Shown: piece after piece, positions 26,115 to 33,229 of the stretch | Numbering within the stretch: the stretch's first letter is position 1 | Layout: the number at the start of each line of letters is the position of its first letter | Assembly: GCA_948330435.1 (NCBI GenBank) | Contig: CAOJBY010000014.1 | Location: 33,184-97,183 of the forward strand | Length of the DNA stretch: 64,000 bases | DNA from: an uncultured Lachnoclostridium sp. | Lineage (GTDB): Bacteria > Bacillota > Clostridia > Lachnospirales > Lachnospiraceae | Reading direction: 5' to 3' | The notes under the pieces: model-generated | Seen by the model: the letters and a program-made list of their open reading frames with translations, nothing else | What the model was told of the DNA's origin: nothing | Database searches by the model: none | Program-made: the position numbers and the translations under genes

Positions 26115-27509
26115 ATGAGTAGTACAGCACAAACCTTGGCAGGTAAGAGAATCGAGAGCTTACTTGACGAGAACAGTTTTGTTGAGATTGGCGGCATGGT
26201 GACAGCCAGAAACACAGATTTCAACATGCAGCAGAAAGAAACTCCGTCTGACGGCGTCATTACCGGGTATGGAGTCATTGACGGCAATCTTGTGTATGTG
26301 TATAGCCAGGATGCATCCGTATTAAACGGAACCTTAGGTGAGATGCATGCAAAGAAGATCACAAAGCTCTATGACATGGCCTGCAAAATGGGTGCACCGG
26401 TAATCGGTCTGATTGACTGTGCAGGTGTCCGTCTTCAGGAAGCCACAGACGCTTTGAACGGCTTTGGAGAGATCTATCTGAAGCAGACCCTGGCATCCGG
26501 TGTGGTTCCTCAGATTGCAGCAGTATTTGGAACCTGCGGCGGCGGACTTGCCGTAGTTCCGGGATTAGCCGACTTTACATTTATGGAGGAGAGCAAGGCA
26601 AAGCTTTTTGTAAATTCCCCCAACGCTATTGAGGGAAATGAAGTCTCCAAATGTAACAGTGCATCCGCCAAGTTCCAGGCAGAAGAAGCCGGAAATGTGG
26701 ACGTAGTCGGAGACGAGGCAGGAATTTTGGCTCAGATCCGTCAGCTTGTAACCATGCTTCCGGCCAACAACGAGGATGATGCCGCTTATGAAGAGTGCAT
26801 GGACGATTTGAACCGGGCATGTGAGGAGCTGGGAAGTGTAGAGTATTCTGCTCCCTACATACTTTCCAGTATTTCCGATGGAAACGTATTCTTCGAGACC
26901 AAGGCAAATTATGCAAAGGACATGGTAACCGGCCTGATTAAATTAAACGGCATGACCGTAGGTGCAGTTGCCAACAATGATACGGATATGACCGCAAGGG
27001 GTGCTCTGAAAGCGGCAGACTTCATCAACTTCTGCGATGCATTCAATATCCCGGTGCTCTCCATTACCAATGTAAAGGGCTATAAGGCAAATATGTGCAC
27101 AGAGCGTAATATTGCAAAAGCAATGGCAAAGTTGACCTATGCATTTGCCAATGCCACCGTTCCCAAGGTAAACGTGATTGCAGGCACAGCCTACGGCAGT
27201 GCATATGTATCCATGAACAGCAAGGGAATCGGTGCCGACGTGGTTTACGCATGGACAGGTTCCTCCATCGGCATGATGGATGCAAAGCTGGCAGCCAAGA
27301 TTATGTATGCCGACGCTGATGCGGCAAAGCAGCAGGAGAAAGCAAAGGAGTATGCCGCACTTCAGGCAAGCCCGGAAGCGGCCGCAAGAAGAGGTTACGT
27401 AGACAGCATTATCGAGCCCAAGGACACCAGAAAGTATGTAATCGGTGCATTTGAGATGTTATTCACAAAGAGAGAAGATCGCCCAGACAGAAAACACGGA
27501 ACGGTTTAA
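26115..27509 (+). CDS. Acyl-CoA carboxyltransferase, MmdA/12S-like
   Basis: This 464-residue enzyme has the two crotonase-like lobes of CoA carboxyltransferases. The N lobe has the oxyanion loop FGTCGGGLAVVPG and the C lobe has IAGTAYGSAYVSM. It is shorter than classical methylmalonyl-CoA decarboxylase alpha subunits (about 510 residues), as often in Clostridia. It would transfer a carboxyl group between an acyl-CoA and biotin on the carrier encoded at 28411. GGAGGG lies upstream. OadG-like, biotin carrier and OadB-like genes follow directly. The acyl-CoA substrate (methylmalonyl, glutaconyl or malonyl) is not fixed by sequence inspection. Confidence 0.85.
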   Translation: MSSTAQTLAGKRIESLLDENSFVEIGGMVTARNTDFNMQQKETPSDGVITGYGVIDGNLVYVYSQDASVLNGTLGEMHAKKITKLYDMACKMGAPVIGLIDCAGVRLQEATDALNGFGEIYLKQTLASGVVPQIAAVFGTCGGGLAVVPGLADFTFMEESKAKLFVNSPNAIEGNEVSKCNSASAKFQAEEAGNVDVVGDEAGILAQIRQLVTMLPANNEDDAAYEECMDDLNRACEELGSVEYSAPYILSSISDGNVFFETKANYAKDMVTGLIKLNGMTVGAVANNDTDMTARGALKAADFINFCDAFNIPVLSITNVKGYKANMCTERNIAKAMAKLTYAFANATVPKVNVIAGTAYGSAYVSMNSKGIGADVVYAWTGSSIGMMDAKLAAKIMYADADAAKQQEKAKEYAALQASPEAAARRGYVDSIIEPKDTRKYVIGAFEMLFTKREDRPDRKHGTV

Positions 27510-27523
27510 GAGAGGTGAATAAT

Positions 27524-28354
27524 ATGAAAAGAAACATGAAAAAATTAATCAGTCTTTTTGTACTGCTCCTTTGTGTCATGTCTTTAGCCGGCTGTGCAAC
27601 AAGAGAGACACTGCCCAAGGAAGAGATGTACAAGACCAAATCTGACCAGTATGTGAAGATGCTGACCTCCATGAGTGAGGAAGAGTTAGAGGAGCAGATT
27701 GCTGGGCTGGAAGAGAACTTTGAGGACTTTGAACAGGAAGTGGCTCTGTACCGCTATATCGGCGGAACCGGACAGAAGTTTGACTTTACGGCGGATGCTT
27801 ATCTGGCCCTCTTTAAGTCCTATGCCAGCAACCTGGATGAATTCGGTGCCTATGTGGGCGTAAAGGAATATGAGGGCGGCGTAGAGAAAGACGGCGAAGT
27901 CACCTATGATGTAGTATATGAATTTGAAAAGCATGACATGAGGCTTTCCCTGGTATATGACAGTCAGGATGTTGTAATCACAGTAACGGCGGATCCCATC
28001 TACAGCACAGGTGAAATTCTTCAGAAAGCCGGTATGAACACTTTGCTTGGTATGGGCGTTGTGTTTTCAGTTCTGATTCTCATCAGCCTGATTATATCCT
28101 GCTTTAACTTTATACCTGCTATTGAAAAGAAGTTCAGCAAGAAGAAAGCGGAGGAAAAGAAAGCGGCAGCACCGGCAGCCAAACCGGCACCGGTACCGGT
28201 GGCAGCACCTGTGGCGGAAAATCCTGCTGACGATCTGGAACTTGTGGCCGTGATTACGGCATCAGTAGCAGCAGCCATGGGAACCACGTCAACAGACGGA
28301 TTCGTGGTTCGTTCCATCAAGCGTAAAAGCAATCAGAAATGGAAAAAAGCATAA
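27524..28354 (+). CDS. OadG-family subunit with lipoprotein-type N terminus
   Basis: This 276-residue protein starts with a signal peptide ending VMSLAGCAT (lipobox). An extracytoplasmic domain of about 150 residues follows, then one membrane helix (GMGVVFSVLILISLIISCFN) and a cytosolic Ala/Pro/Lys-rich linker. The C-terminal segment ends WKKA. OadG subunits of sodium-pump decarboxylases are normally about 80-120 residues with one helix, so the secreted domain is an addition typical of Clostridia. ATG at 27524 has AGAGAGGTG upstream. It anchors the carboxyltransferase and carrier to OadB. Confidence 0.8.
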   Translation: MKRNMKKLISLFVLLLCVMSLAGCATRETLPKEEMYKTKSDQYVKMLTSMSEEELEEQIAGLEENFEDFEQEVALYRYIGGTGQKFDFTADAYLALFKSYASNLDEFGAYVGVKEYEGGVEKDGEVTYDVVYEFEKHDMRLSLVYDSQDVVITVTADPIYSTGEILQKAGMNTLLGMGVVFSVLILISLIISCFNFIPAIEKKFSKKKAEEKKAAAPAAKPAPVPVAAPVAENPADDLELVAVITASVAAAMGTTSTDGFVVRSIKRKSNQKWKKA

Positions 28355-28410
28355 TTCAAATTTATTGGACTTAGTGTCCGGTAATGCATATTTTAGGAGG
28401 AATCGATAAG

Positions 28411-28779
28411 ATGAAAAATTATACAATTACCGTAAATGGCGTGGCATATGATGTAACCGTAGAAGAGGGCGGCACAGGAAGTGTACCGGTACGTGCAGCA
28501 GCTCCGGCAGCTAAACCGGCGGCAGCCCCGGCCCCGGCAGCAAAGCCTGCAGCAGCAGCGGCCGGCGGAATTGAAGTGAAAGCTTCCGTTCCCGGCAAGG
28601 TATTCAAGGTAGAGGCTTCCGTAGGCCAGGCAGTAAAGGCCGGAGACAGCATTGTGATTCTGGAAGCTATGAAGATGGAGATCCCGGTTGTTGCTCCTGA
28701 GGATGGTACGGTAGCCAGCATCAATGTTGGAGTAGGTGATGCAGTAGAATCCGGCGATTTGCTGGCATCCCTGAACTGA
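28411..28779 (+). CDS. Biotin carboxyl carrier protein of the decarboxylase
   Basis: This 122-residue protein has an N-terminal strand domain (MKNYTITVNGVAYDVTVEEG), a flexible Ala/Pro/Lys linker and a biotinyl domain with the attachment motif VILEAMKMEIPVVAPEDG. It corresponds to the 1.3S or gamma carrier. It ferries the carboxyl group from the carboxyltransferase(s) to membrane subunit OadB. AGGAGG is ten bases before 28411; an ATG at 28384 is less likely. Confidence 0.92.
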   Translation: MKNYTITVNGVAYDVTVEEGGTGSVPVRAAAPAAKPAAAPAPAAKPAAAAAGGIEVKASVPGKVFKVEASVGQAVKAGDSIVILEAMKMEIPVVAPEDGTVASINVGVGDAVESGDLLASLN

Positions 28780-28819
28780 CAAAAAACTGGAATCCTATCA
28801 AACTAACGGAGGTTAAGAC

Positions 28820-29971
28820 ATGGGATATATATTAGAAACATTGGGAAATCTCATGCATCAAACAGCATTTTTCAATCTGACCTGGGGAAATTATGTTATG
28901 GTCGGCGTTGCATGCTTTTTCCTGTTCCTGGCTATCAAAAAGGATTATGAACCGCTTCTTCTGGTTCCAATCGCTTTTGGTATGCTGCTTGTTAATATTT
29001 ATCCGGATATTATGATTAGTCCGGAGGAATCCGCAAACGGTGTAGGAGGTCTTCTCTATTACTTCTATGTATTGGATGAGTGGGCAATCCTGCCGTCCCT
29101 GATCTTTATGGGTGTGGGAGCCATGACAGACTTTGGCCCCCTGATTGCAAACCCCAAAAGCTTTCTTTTGGGAGCAGCGGCACAGTTTGGTATTTTTGCC
29201 GCATACTTAGGAGCTATGGCCATGGGCTTCTCTGACAAGGCGGCGGCGGCTATCTCCATTATTGGAGGAGCAGACGGCCCTACGTCCATTTTCCTTGCCG
29301 GAAAACTGGAGCAGACAGCCATCATGGGACCCATTGCAGTGGCGGCCTATTCCTATATGTCACTGGTTCCCGTGATTCAGCCGCCCATTATGAAGCTTCT
29401 GACTACGGAAAAAGAACGGAAGATCAAGATGGAGCAGCTTCGTCCCGTATCCAAGCTGGAGAAGATTCTCTTCCCCATCATCGTTACGATAGTTGTCTGC
29501 CTGATTCTGCCCTCAACCGCACCATTGGTTGGTGCTCTGATGCTTGGTAATCTGTTTCGTGAGTCCGGCGTGGTTCGTCAGCTTCAGGAGACAGCTTCCA
29601 ATGCACTTATGTACATCGTCGTTATCCTTTTGGGTACTTCCGTAGGTGCAACTACAAGTGCCGAGGCATTCCTGAACCTGGATACGCTTAAGATCGTTGT
29701 TCTTGGTCTGGTTGCATTTGCATTCGGTACGGCGGCAGGTGTTATATTCGGAAAGATTATGTGCAAGGCCACCGGCGGCAAGGTAAATCCGCTGATTGGA
29801 TCCGCAGGCGTATCTGCCGTTCCTATGGCAGCCCGTGTATCTCAGAAAGTAGGTGCGGAAGCAGATCCCACCAACTTCCTGCTGATGCATGCCATGGGTC
29901 CCAACGTAGCCGGTGTAATCGGTACAGCCGTAGCAGCCGGAACCTTTATGGCGATCTTTGGTGTCATGTAA
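28820..29971 (+). CDS. Sodium-translocating decarboxylase subunit beta (OadB/MmdB)
   Basis: This 383-residue integral membrane protein with about nine helices shows the conserved IIGGADGPTSIFLAGKL segment, whose Asp takes part in Na+ movement. C-terminal motifs are MAARVSQKVGAEADPTNFLLMHAMGPNVAGVIG. It decarboxylates carboxybiotin and uses the energy to export Na+. It follows the carrier gene by 40 bases. The tandem structured RNAs lie between it and the 5S-like gene. Confidence 0.95.
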   Translation: MGYILETLGNLMHQTAFFNLTWGNYVMVGVACFFLFLAIKKDYEPLLLVPIAFGMLLVNIYPDIMISPEESANGVGGLLYYFYVLDEWAILPSLIFMGVGAMTDFGPLIANPKSFLLGAAAQFGIFAAYLGAMAMGFSDKAAAAISIIGGADGPTSIFLAGKLEQTAIMGPIAVAAYSYMSLVPVIQPPIMKLLTTEKERKIKMEQLRPVSKLEKILFPIIVTIVVCLILPSTAPLVGALMLGNLFRESGVVRQLQETASNALMYIVVILLGTSVGATTSAEAFLNLDTLKIVVLGLVAFAFGTAAGVIFGKIMCKATGGKVNPLIGSAGVSAVPMAARVSQKVGAEADPTNFLLMHAMGPNVAGVIGTAVAAGTFMAIFGVM

Positions 29972-29985
29972 AATAAAAACTAAAA

Positions 29986-30087
29986 AACAGTAACACCTCG
30001 TGCGGCACCAGAAGAATTTACAGGCACATGCTTTTGTGACTGGAAATACTTCTAAGTAAGAGGTACTGTTAGAGGTGTTACGGAACT
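29986..30087 (+). ncRNA. Structured RNA element, copy B (tandem, 5')
   Basis: This is the same 102-base fold as copies A and C. P1 pairs GTAACACCTC (29990-29999) with GAGGTGTTAC (30072-30081). P3 is AGAAGAATTT with AAATACTTCT (one A.A mismatch). The inner CAGGCAC...GTGACTG hairpin and the CGGAACT tail are present. Compared with copy A, four P1 pairs are changed on both sides, for example T-A to C-G. A hairpin ACTG-GAAA-CAGT (30085-30096) joins it to copy C with a GNRA tetraloop. Confidence 0.75.
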
Positions 30088-30090
30088 GGA

Positions 30091-30192
30091 AACAGTAACA
30101 CCTCGTGCAGTACCAGAAGAATTTACAGGCACATCTTTTCGTGGCTGGAAATTCTTCTAAGTAGGAGGTGCTGTTAGAGGTGTTACGGAACT
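30091..30192 (+). ncRNA. Structured RNA element, copy C (tandem, 3')
   Basis: This second tandem copy has P1 identical to copy B, a perfect P3 (AGAAGAATTT with AAATTCTTCT), and GTACC/GGTGC as P2. Directly after it, CTATAA (30191-30196) pairs with TTATAG (30205-30210) and presents ATAGGAGG, the ribosome site of the 5S-like gene, in the loop. The arrangement suggests control of ribosome access or mRNA stability of the downstream gene. Ligand unknown. Confidence 0.75.
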
Positions 30193-30211
30193 ATAAATAG
30201 GAGGTTATAGA

Positions 30212-31618
30212 ATGTCACAGACTAAACCGGTAAAAATTACCGAAACGATATTGCGTGATGCTCATCAGTCCCTGATTGCCACACGTATGAGTACAGAGCA
30301 GATGCTTCCCATTGTAGAGAAGCTTGACCAGGTAGGCTACCATTCTCTGGAGTGCTGGGGAGGTGCAACCTTTGATGCTTCTTTGCGTTTTCTTCATGAA
30401 GATCCATGGGAGCGTCTGAGAAAGATCAAGGAAAAAGCAAAGAAAACCCCGTTGCAGATGCTTTTCCGCGGACAGAACATTCTGGGTTACCGTCCCTATG
30501 GAGATGACGTAGTAGAGTATTTTGTACAGAAGTCTATTGCAAATGGTATTGATATTATTCGTATCTTCGACTGCTTAAACGACCTGCGGAATCTGGAGAC
30601 TGCCGTAAAGGCTTCCAACAAGGAGAAAGGCCATGCACAGATCGCCCTTTCCTATACGCTGGGTGATGCTTACACCCTGGAGTACTGGACCAACATTGCA
30701 AAAGAGATCGAAAGCATGGGTGCAGATTCTATCTGTATCAAGGATATGGCTGGTCTGTTGCTGCCCTACAAGGCAACGGAGCTGGTAACGGCCCTTAAGA
30801 GTGCTGTCAGGATTCCGATTCAGCTTCATACCCACTATACATCCGGTGTGGCTTCCATGACCTACTTAAAGGCTGTAGAGGCAGGTGTGGATGTGATTGA
30901 CTGTGCGATGTCACCCTTTGCTCTGGGAACCTCTCAGCCTGCAACAGAGGTTATGGTAGAGACCTTTAAGGGAACGCCCTATGACACAGGCTATGATCAG
31001 AACCTGCTGGCTGAGATTGCAGATTATTTCCGTCCTTACCGTGACGAGTGTCTGGAAAGCGGTCTTCTGAATCCCAAGAACCTGGGAGTTAACATCAAGA
31101 CTCTGCTGTATCAGGTACCCGGCGGTATGCTGTCTAACCTGACATCACAGTTAAAGGATCTGGGTGCGGAGGATAAGTACTATGAGGTTCTGGAAGAAGT
31201 ACCACGTGTACGTAAGGATTTTGGTGAGTGCCCCCTTGTAACGCCATCCTCCCAGATTGTGGGAAGCCAGGCTGTTATGAATGTAGTAGCAGGAGAGCGC
31301 TACAAGATGGTTACCAAAGAGACCAAGGATGTTCTTTCCGGCAAGTACGGAAAGACAGTAAAGCCTTTCAATCCCGAGGTTCAGAAAAAGTGTATTGGTG
31401 ACACAGAAGTGATCACTTGCCGTCCGGCGGATCTGGTTCCCAACGAGCTGGAAACTCTGGAAGCAGAGATGGCACAGTACAAGGAGCAGGATGAGGACGT
31501 ATTGTCCTACGCACTGTTCCCGCAGGTAGCAACAGACTTCTTCAAATACAGAGAAGCACAGAAGACCAAGATGGATGCAACCGTGGCAGATACAAAGAAT
31601 GGTGCATATCCGGTATAG
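30212..31618 (+). CDS. Oxaloacetate decarboxylase alpha / pyruvate carboxyltransferase (5S-like)
   Basis: This 468-residue protein with a TIM-barrel carboxyltransferase domain has ETILRDAHQSLIATR at the N terminus, the active-site lysine in CIKDMAGLL, and metal-binding histidines in QLHTHYTSG. The C-terminal biotin domain of full-length OadA is absent, so it must use the separate carrier encoded at 28411. It moves a carboxyl group between biotin and pyruvate/oxaloacetate. It lies downstream of OadB, after two structured RNA copies. Together with the 12S-like gene the cluster has all parts of a transcarboxylase plus a sodium pump. Confidence 0.92.
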   Translation: MSQTKPVKITETILRDAHQSLIATRMSTEQMLPIVEKLDQVGYHSLECWGGATFDASLRFLHEDPWERLRKIKEKAKKTPLQMLFRGQNILGYRPYGDDVVEYFVQKSIANGIDIIRIFDCLNDLRNLETAVKASNKEKGHAQIALSYTLGDAYTLEYWTNIAKEIESMGADSICIKDMAGLLLPYKATELVTALKSAVRIPIQLHTHYTSGVASMTYLKAVEAGVDVIDCAMSPFALGTSQPATEVMVETFKGTPYDTGYDQNLLAEIADYFRPYRDECLESGLLNPKNLGVNIKTLLYQVPGGMLSNLTSQLKDLGAEDKYYEVLEEVPRVRKDFGECPLVTPSSQIVGSQAVMNVVAGERYKMVTKETKDVLSGKYGKTVKPFNPEVQKKCIGDTEVITCRPADLVPNELETLEAEMAQYKEQDEDVLSYALFPQVATDFFKYREAQKTKMDATVADTKNGAYPV

Positions 31619-31640
31619 CTTATTTAATGAAATTTAAAAA

Positions 31641-31683
31641 GGAACTGTCATAAAGTTTTGCAGCTTTGTGATAGTTCTTTTTT
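31641..31683 (+). terminator. Intrinsic terminator of the decarboxylase cluster
   Basis: GGAACTGTCATAAAG (31641-31655) pairs with CTTTGTGATAGTTC (31664-31677), with wobble pairs, and TTTTTT follows. Strong factor-independent terminator 22 bases after the 5S-like gene stop. Confidence 0.9.
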
Positions 31684-31819
31684 AGATTCACAGTTGGACT
31701 GGCATATTAAAAAATGTTGGTTTTCTGGGGCTATTCGGACATTTTTAAGAAAAATATACTTGTGCTTTTACGAAGAAATGAGGATTGTTTTATCTCAAGT
31801 CTTTTCTGTTTAAAAAAGT

Positions 31820-32218
31820 ATGAAACTAAAAGAATGTGGCGAAGAATCTATGAAAAATCTTGGAAAGAAAATTAATTACAAAATTGATGATATTACCTGG
31901 GTTAATTTGGAAGGATTTTTGTCCCATACTAGTTTGTTTTTGTTATTATATAGAGATACAGATTCAGAAGTAGAAGAGATTGTTAATAAAATTAAACAAA
32001 TTATTATAAATAATTGTACTATTATTATGCCAGAAGATGCACCACATAAGGAGTTTTTGAAAAGAATTACAGCTAGAAAGTTAAAACACAATAGGTTAAA
32101 ATTTTTTACAACAAATTATGGTATGTTATTTGAGCAGGCTGCAAATGAGTGTGGATTTACAATGATAGTAGCACATTGGCATATTTGCCTGTTTTGGGCG
32201 AGAGTGAAGCAATTCTAA
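31820..32218 (+). pseudogene. SIR2-like domain remnant (truncated at both ends)
   Basis: The 132-residue reading contains KFFTTNYGMLFEQAANECGF, matching the TTNYD...E.A segment of SIR2-like NADases found in phage-defence proteins; the usual Asp is Gly here. The N-terminal NAD-binding part is missing. After CGFTMI the reading leaves the SIR2 pattern, and from 32170 another frame reads HerA helicase C-terminal sequence. Base composition is more AT-rich than the flanking core genes. It is interpreted as the remains of a sir2-herA defence pair collapsed by an internal deletion. No function expected. Confidence 0.6.
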
Positions 32219-32301
32219 CAGGGGTGGATTTCCCTATGCCTTTAATTATTAAAGATGAGTCCGCCAATAGAAAAACTGGATTCAGAAACACCTCAATTTA
32301 A
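32170..32301 (+). pseudogene. C-terminal remnant of a HerA-like helicase
   Basis: In frame up to the TAA at 32299-32301, the 43 codons read STLAYLPVLGESEAILTGVD followed by FPMPLIIKDESANRKTGF. The pattern LP.LG.GEA...G...P.P is the C-terminal end of HerA/DUF87 ATPases. There is no start codon or ATPase core. It overlaps the SIR2-like remnant in another frame, which places the deletion junction near 32165-32172. sir2 followed by herA is the order of a known two-gene anti-phage system. Confidence 0.5.
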
Positions 32302-32332
32302 ATCACAATTTAAATTATATAGATAAAATTCA

Positions 32333-32361
32333 TTGACATAAAAAAGGTGATTTCGTATAAT
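32333..32361 (+). promoter_or_regulatory. Strong promoter of the repeat RNA
   Basis: TTGACA (32333-32338) and TATAAT (32356-32361), both perfect, are 17 bases apart. Transcription should start near 32368. This is the best consensus promoter in the window. Confidence 0.9.
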
Positions 32362-32418
32362 AATATGTAGAAGATACGGCGTGCTGTATCTAGTGGGCTA
32401 ACACTTAAATCCGAAATT

Positions 32419-32520
32419 CTTACCGGACGAATGTGCCGGTTGTTGGCAGGCAACGCAAAAACCTGAAACGCTTACTGGACGAATGAGCTAGCCGTTGGCG
32501 GACAACACAAAAATTAGCCG
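32419..32520 (+). repeat. Two tandem repeats of 52 and 50 bases
   Basis: The repeats start at 32419 and 32471. Shared blocks are CTTAC, GGACGAATG, CCG.TTGGC, GG.CAAC and CACAAAAA-like A runs; the middle differs by an insertion. A degenerate partial repeat precedes them (GGCTAACAC to GAAATT, 32396-32418). Confidence 0.8.
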
Positions 32521-32521
32521 T

Positions 32522-32564
32522 AAAAGAGAGTTGATAATGCTGCGGTATTATAACTCTCTTTTTT
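32522..32564 (+). terminator. Intrinsic terminator after the repeat RNA
   Basis: AAAAGAGAGTT and ATAAT (32522-32538, with one bulged G at 32533) pair with ATTAT and AACTCTCTTTT (32547-32562) around an 8-base loop, followed by more T. It lies 20 bases before the GTG of the next ORF, so read-through would be needed for its expression, as in type III loci. Confidence 0.9.
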
Positions 32565-32583
32565 AGTTAATAGGGAGAAGGGC

Positions 32584-32775
32584 GTGAAGCATACATATAC
32601 GAAGAAAGAAGCCTTACGAATTATTATTGCAACTGCGAAAGAATACGCTAAAATGCTGGAGGGCTTGAATTATTTATTTTTATACCGTAATCGGCTGAGT
32701 AACGAAATAGAATATTTTGAAGCAGCATTTTCCAAGAAAATTGGGAAAAACTTGTATGATAGGATTAATAAATAA
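32584..32775 (+). CDS. Shortened PBECR4/CptN-like ORF
   Basis: This 63-residue product starts at GTG with GGGAGAAGG upstream. KKEALRIIIATAKEYAKMLE and NYLFLYRNRLSNEIEYFEAAF resemble the N-terminal third of PBECR4-type proteins, small Firmicutes proteins of about 150 residues that may include type III toxins. The expected continuation (FLPRxFxHLTG type) is missing and replaced by SKKIGKNLYDRINK. It is therefore probably a truncated toxin remnant. Position after the promoter-repeat-terminator RNA supports this. Family assignment is from memory of the pattern and needs a profile search. Confidence 0.5.
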   Translation: MKHTYTKKEALRIIIATAKEYAKMLEGLNYLFLYRNRLSNEIEYFEAAFSKKIGKNLYDRINK

Positions 32776-32791
32776 AAAGGGGCACTTAATT

Positions 32792-33172
32792 ATGGAATCA
32801 AGAGTAGAATTGGCCAAAAAACTGCATGCCAACAGATATAGCTGCTCTCAGGCAGTATACTGTGCATTTCGTGATGTGGCAGGAGTGACGGAAGAACAGG
32901 CAAAGCGTGAGGCAGCTCCTTATTCCGGCGGTGCAAAGGTAAAGTGCGGAGCGGTCATGGCGGCTGGGTTGGTCCTTTCGGCAAAAGCAAAGGAACAGAG
33001 GCTTGATGAAACGGCACTTATTGGGGAACTGGAGAAGCATTTTCAGGAAAAAAATACAACTGTAGTTTGTCGGGAGCTTCGAGGCGAGAAGGGAAAGCCA
33101 CGTCTTCGCACCTGTAGAGGGTGTGTGGAGGATGCGGCGGAGATTCTGGAACAGATGCTGGAAGAATTGTAA
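32792..33172 (+). CDS. C_GCAxxG_C_C family redox-type protein
   Basis: This 126-residue protein has the family cysteines: NRYSCSQAVYCAF, then GGAKVKCGAVMAAGLVL (the CGAxxxG core), and C-terminal TCRGCVEDAAEIL. The family is common in anaerobes and is thought to be redox or metal related; its role is not established. ATG at 32792 follows an AAAAGGGG site. A hairpin pairing TGAGCTG (33195-33201) with CAGCTCA (33222-33228) follows the stop. Confidence 0.8.
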   Translation: MESRVELAKKLHANRYSCSQAVYCAFRDVAGVTEEQAKREAAPYSGGAKVKCGAVMAAGLVLSAKAKEQRLDETALIGELEKHFQEKNTTVVCRELRGEKGKPRLRTCRGCVEDAAEILEQMLEEL

Positions 33173-33229
33173 GCTTTATAATCGGTTCAATTGCTGAGCT
33201 GAAAGGTATTCTTACGAAAGACAGCTCAT

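Larger units (their letters stand above)
32368..32564 (+). ncRNA. Repeat-containing RNA, probable type III antitoxin-like RNA
   Basis: A 197-base RNA is bounded by a consensus promoter and terminator. A 5' hairpin (AGATACGG / CTGTATCT) is followed by about half a repeat and then two repeats, 32419-32470 and 32471-32520. Each begins CTTAC.GGACGAATG and ends near CAAC.CAAAAA. Each contains a GTTG-N5-CAAC hairpin whose loop can pair downstream: CAGG with CCTG in repeat 1, CGG with CCG in repeat 2, forming H-type pseudoknots. Promoter, tandem pseudoknot repeats, terminator and then a small ORF is the layout of type III toxin-antitoxin loci (ToxIN, CptIN). Confidence 0.65.

Noticed and set aside
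29986..30192. Two near-identical 102-base blocks as a minimal CRISPR or transposon repeat
   Set aside because: Units are 102 bases with internal stems and no spacers, and a third diverged copy keeps pairing but not sequence. This fits an RNA element in a leader rather than CRISPR or a mobile repeat.
32368..32564. Retron ncRNA or glycine riboswitch (tandem GGACGAA motifs)
   Set aside because: No reverse transcriptase gene is near, and glycine aptamer cores are absent. The repeat and terminator layout fits type III antitoxin RNA better.
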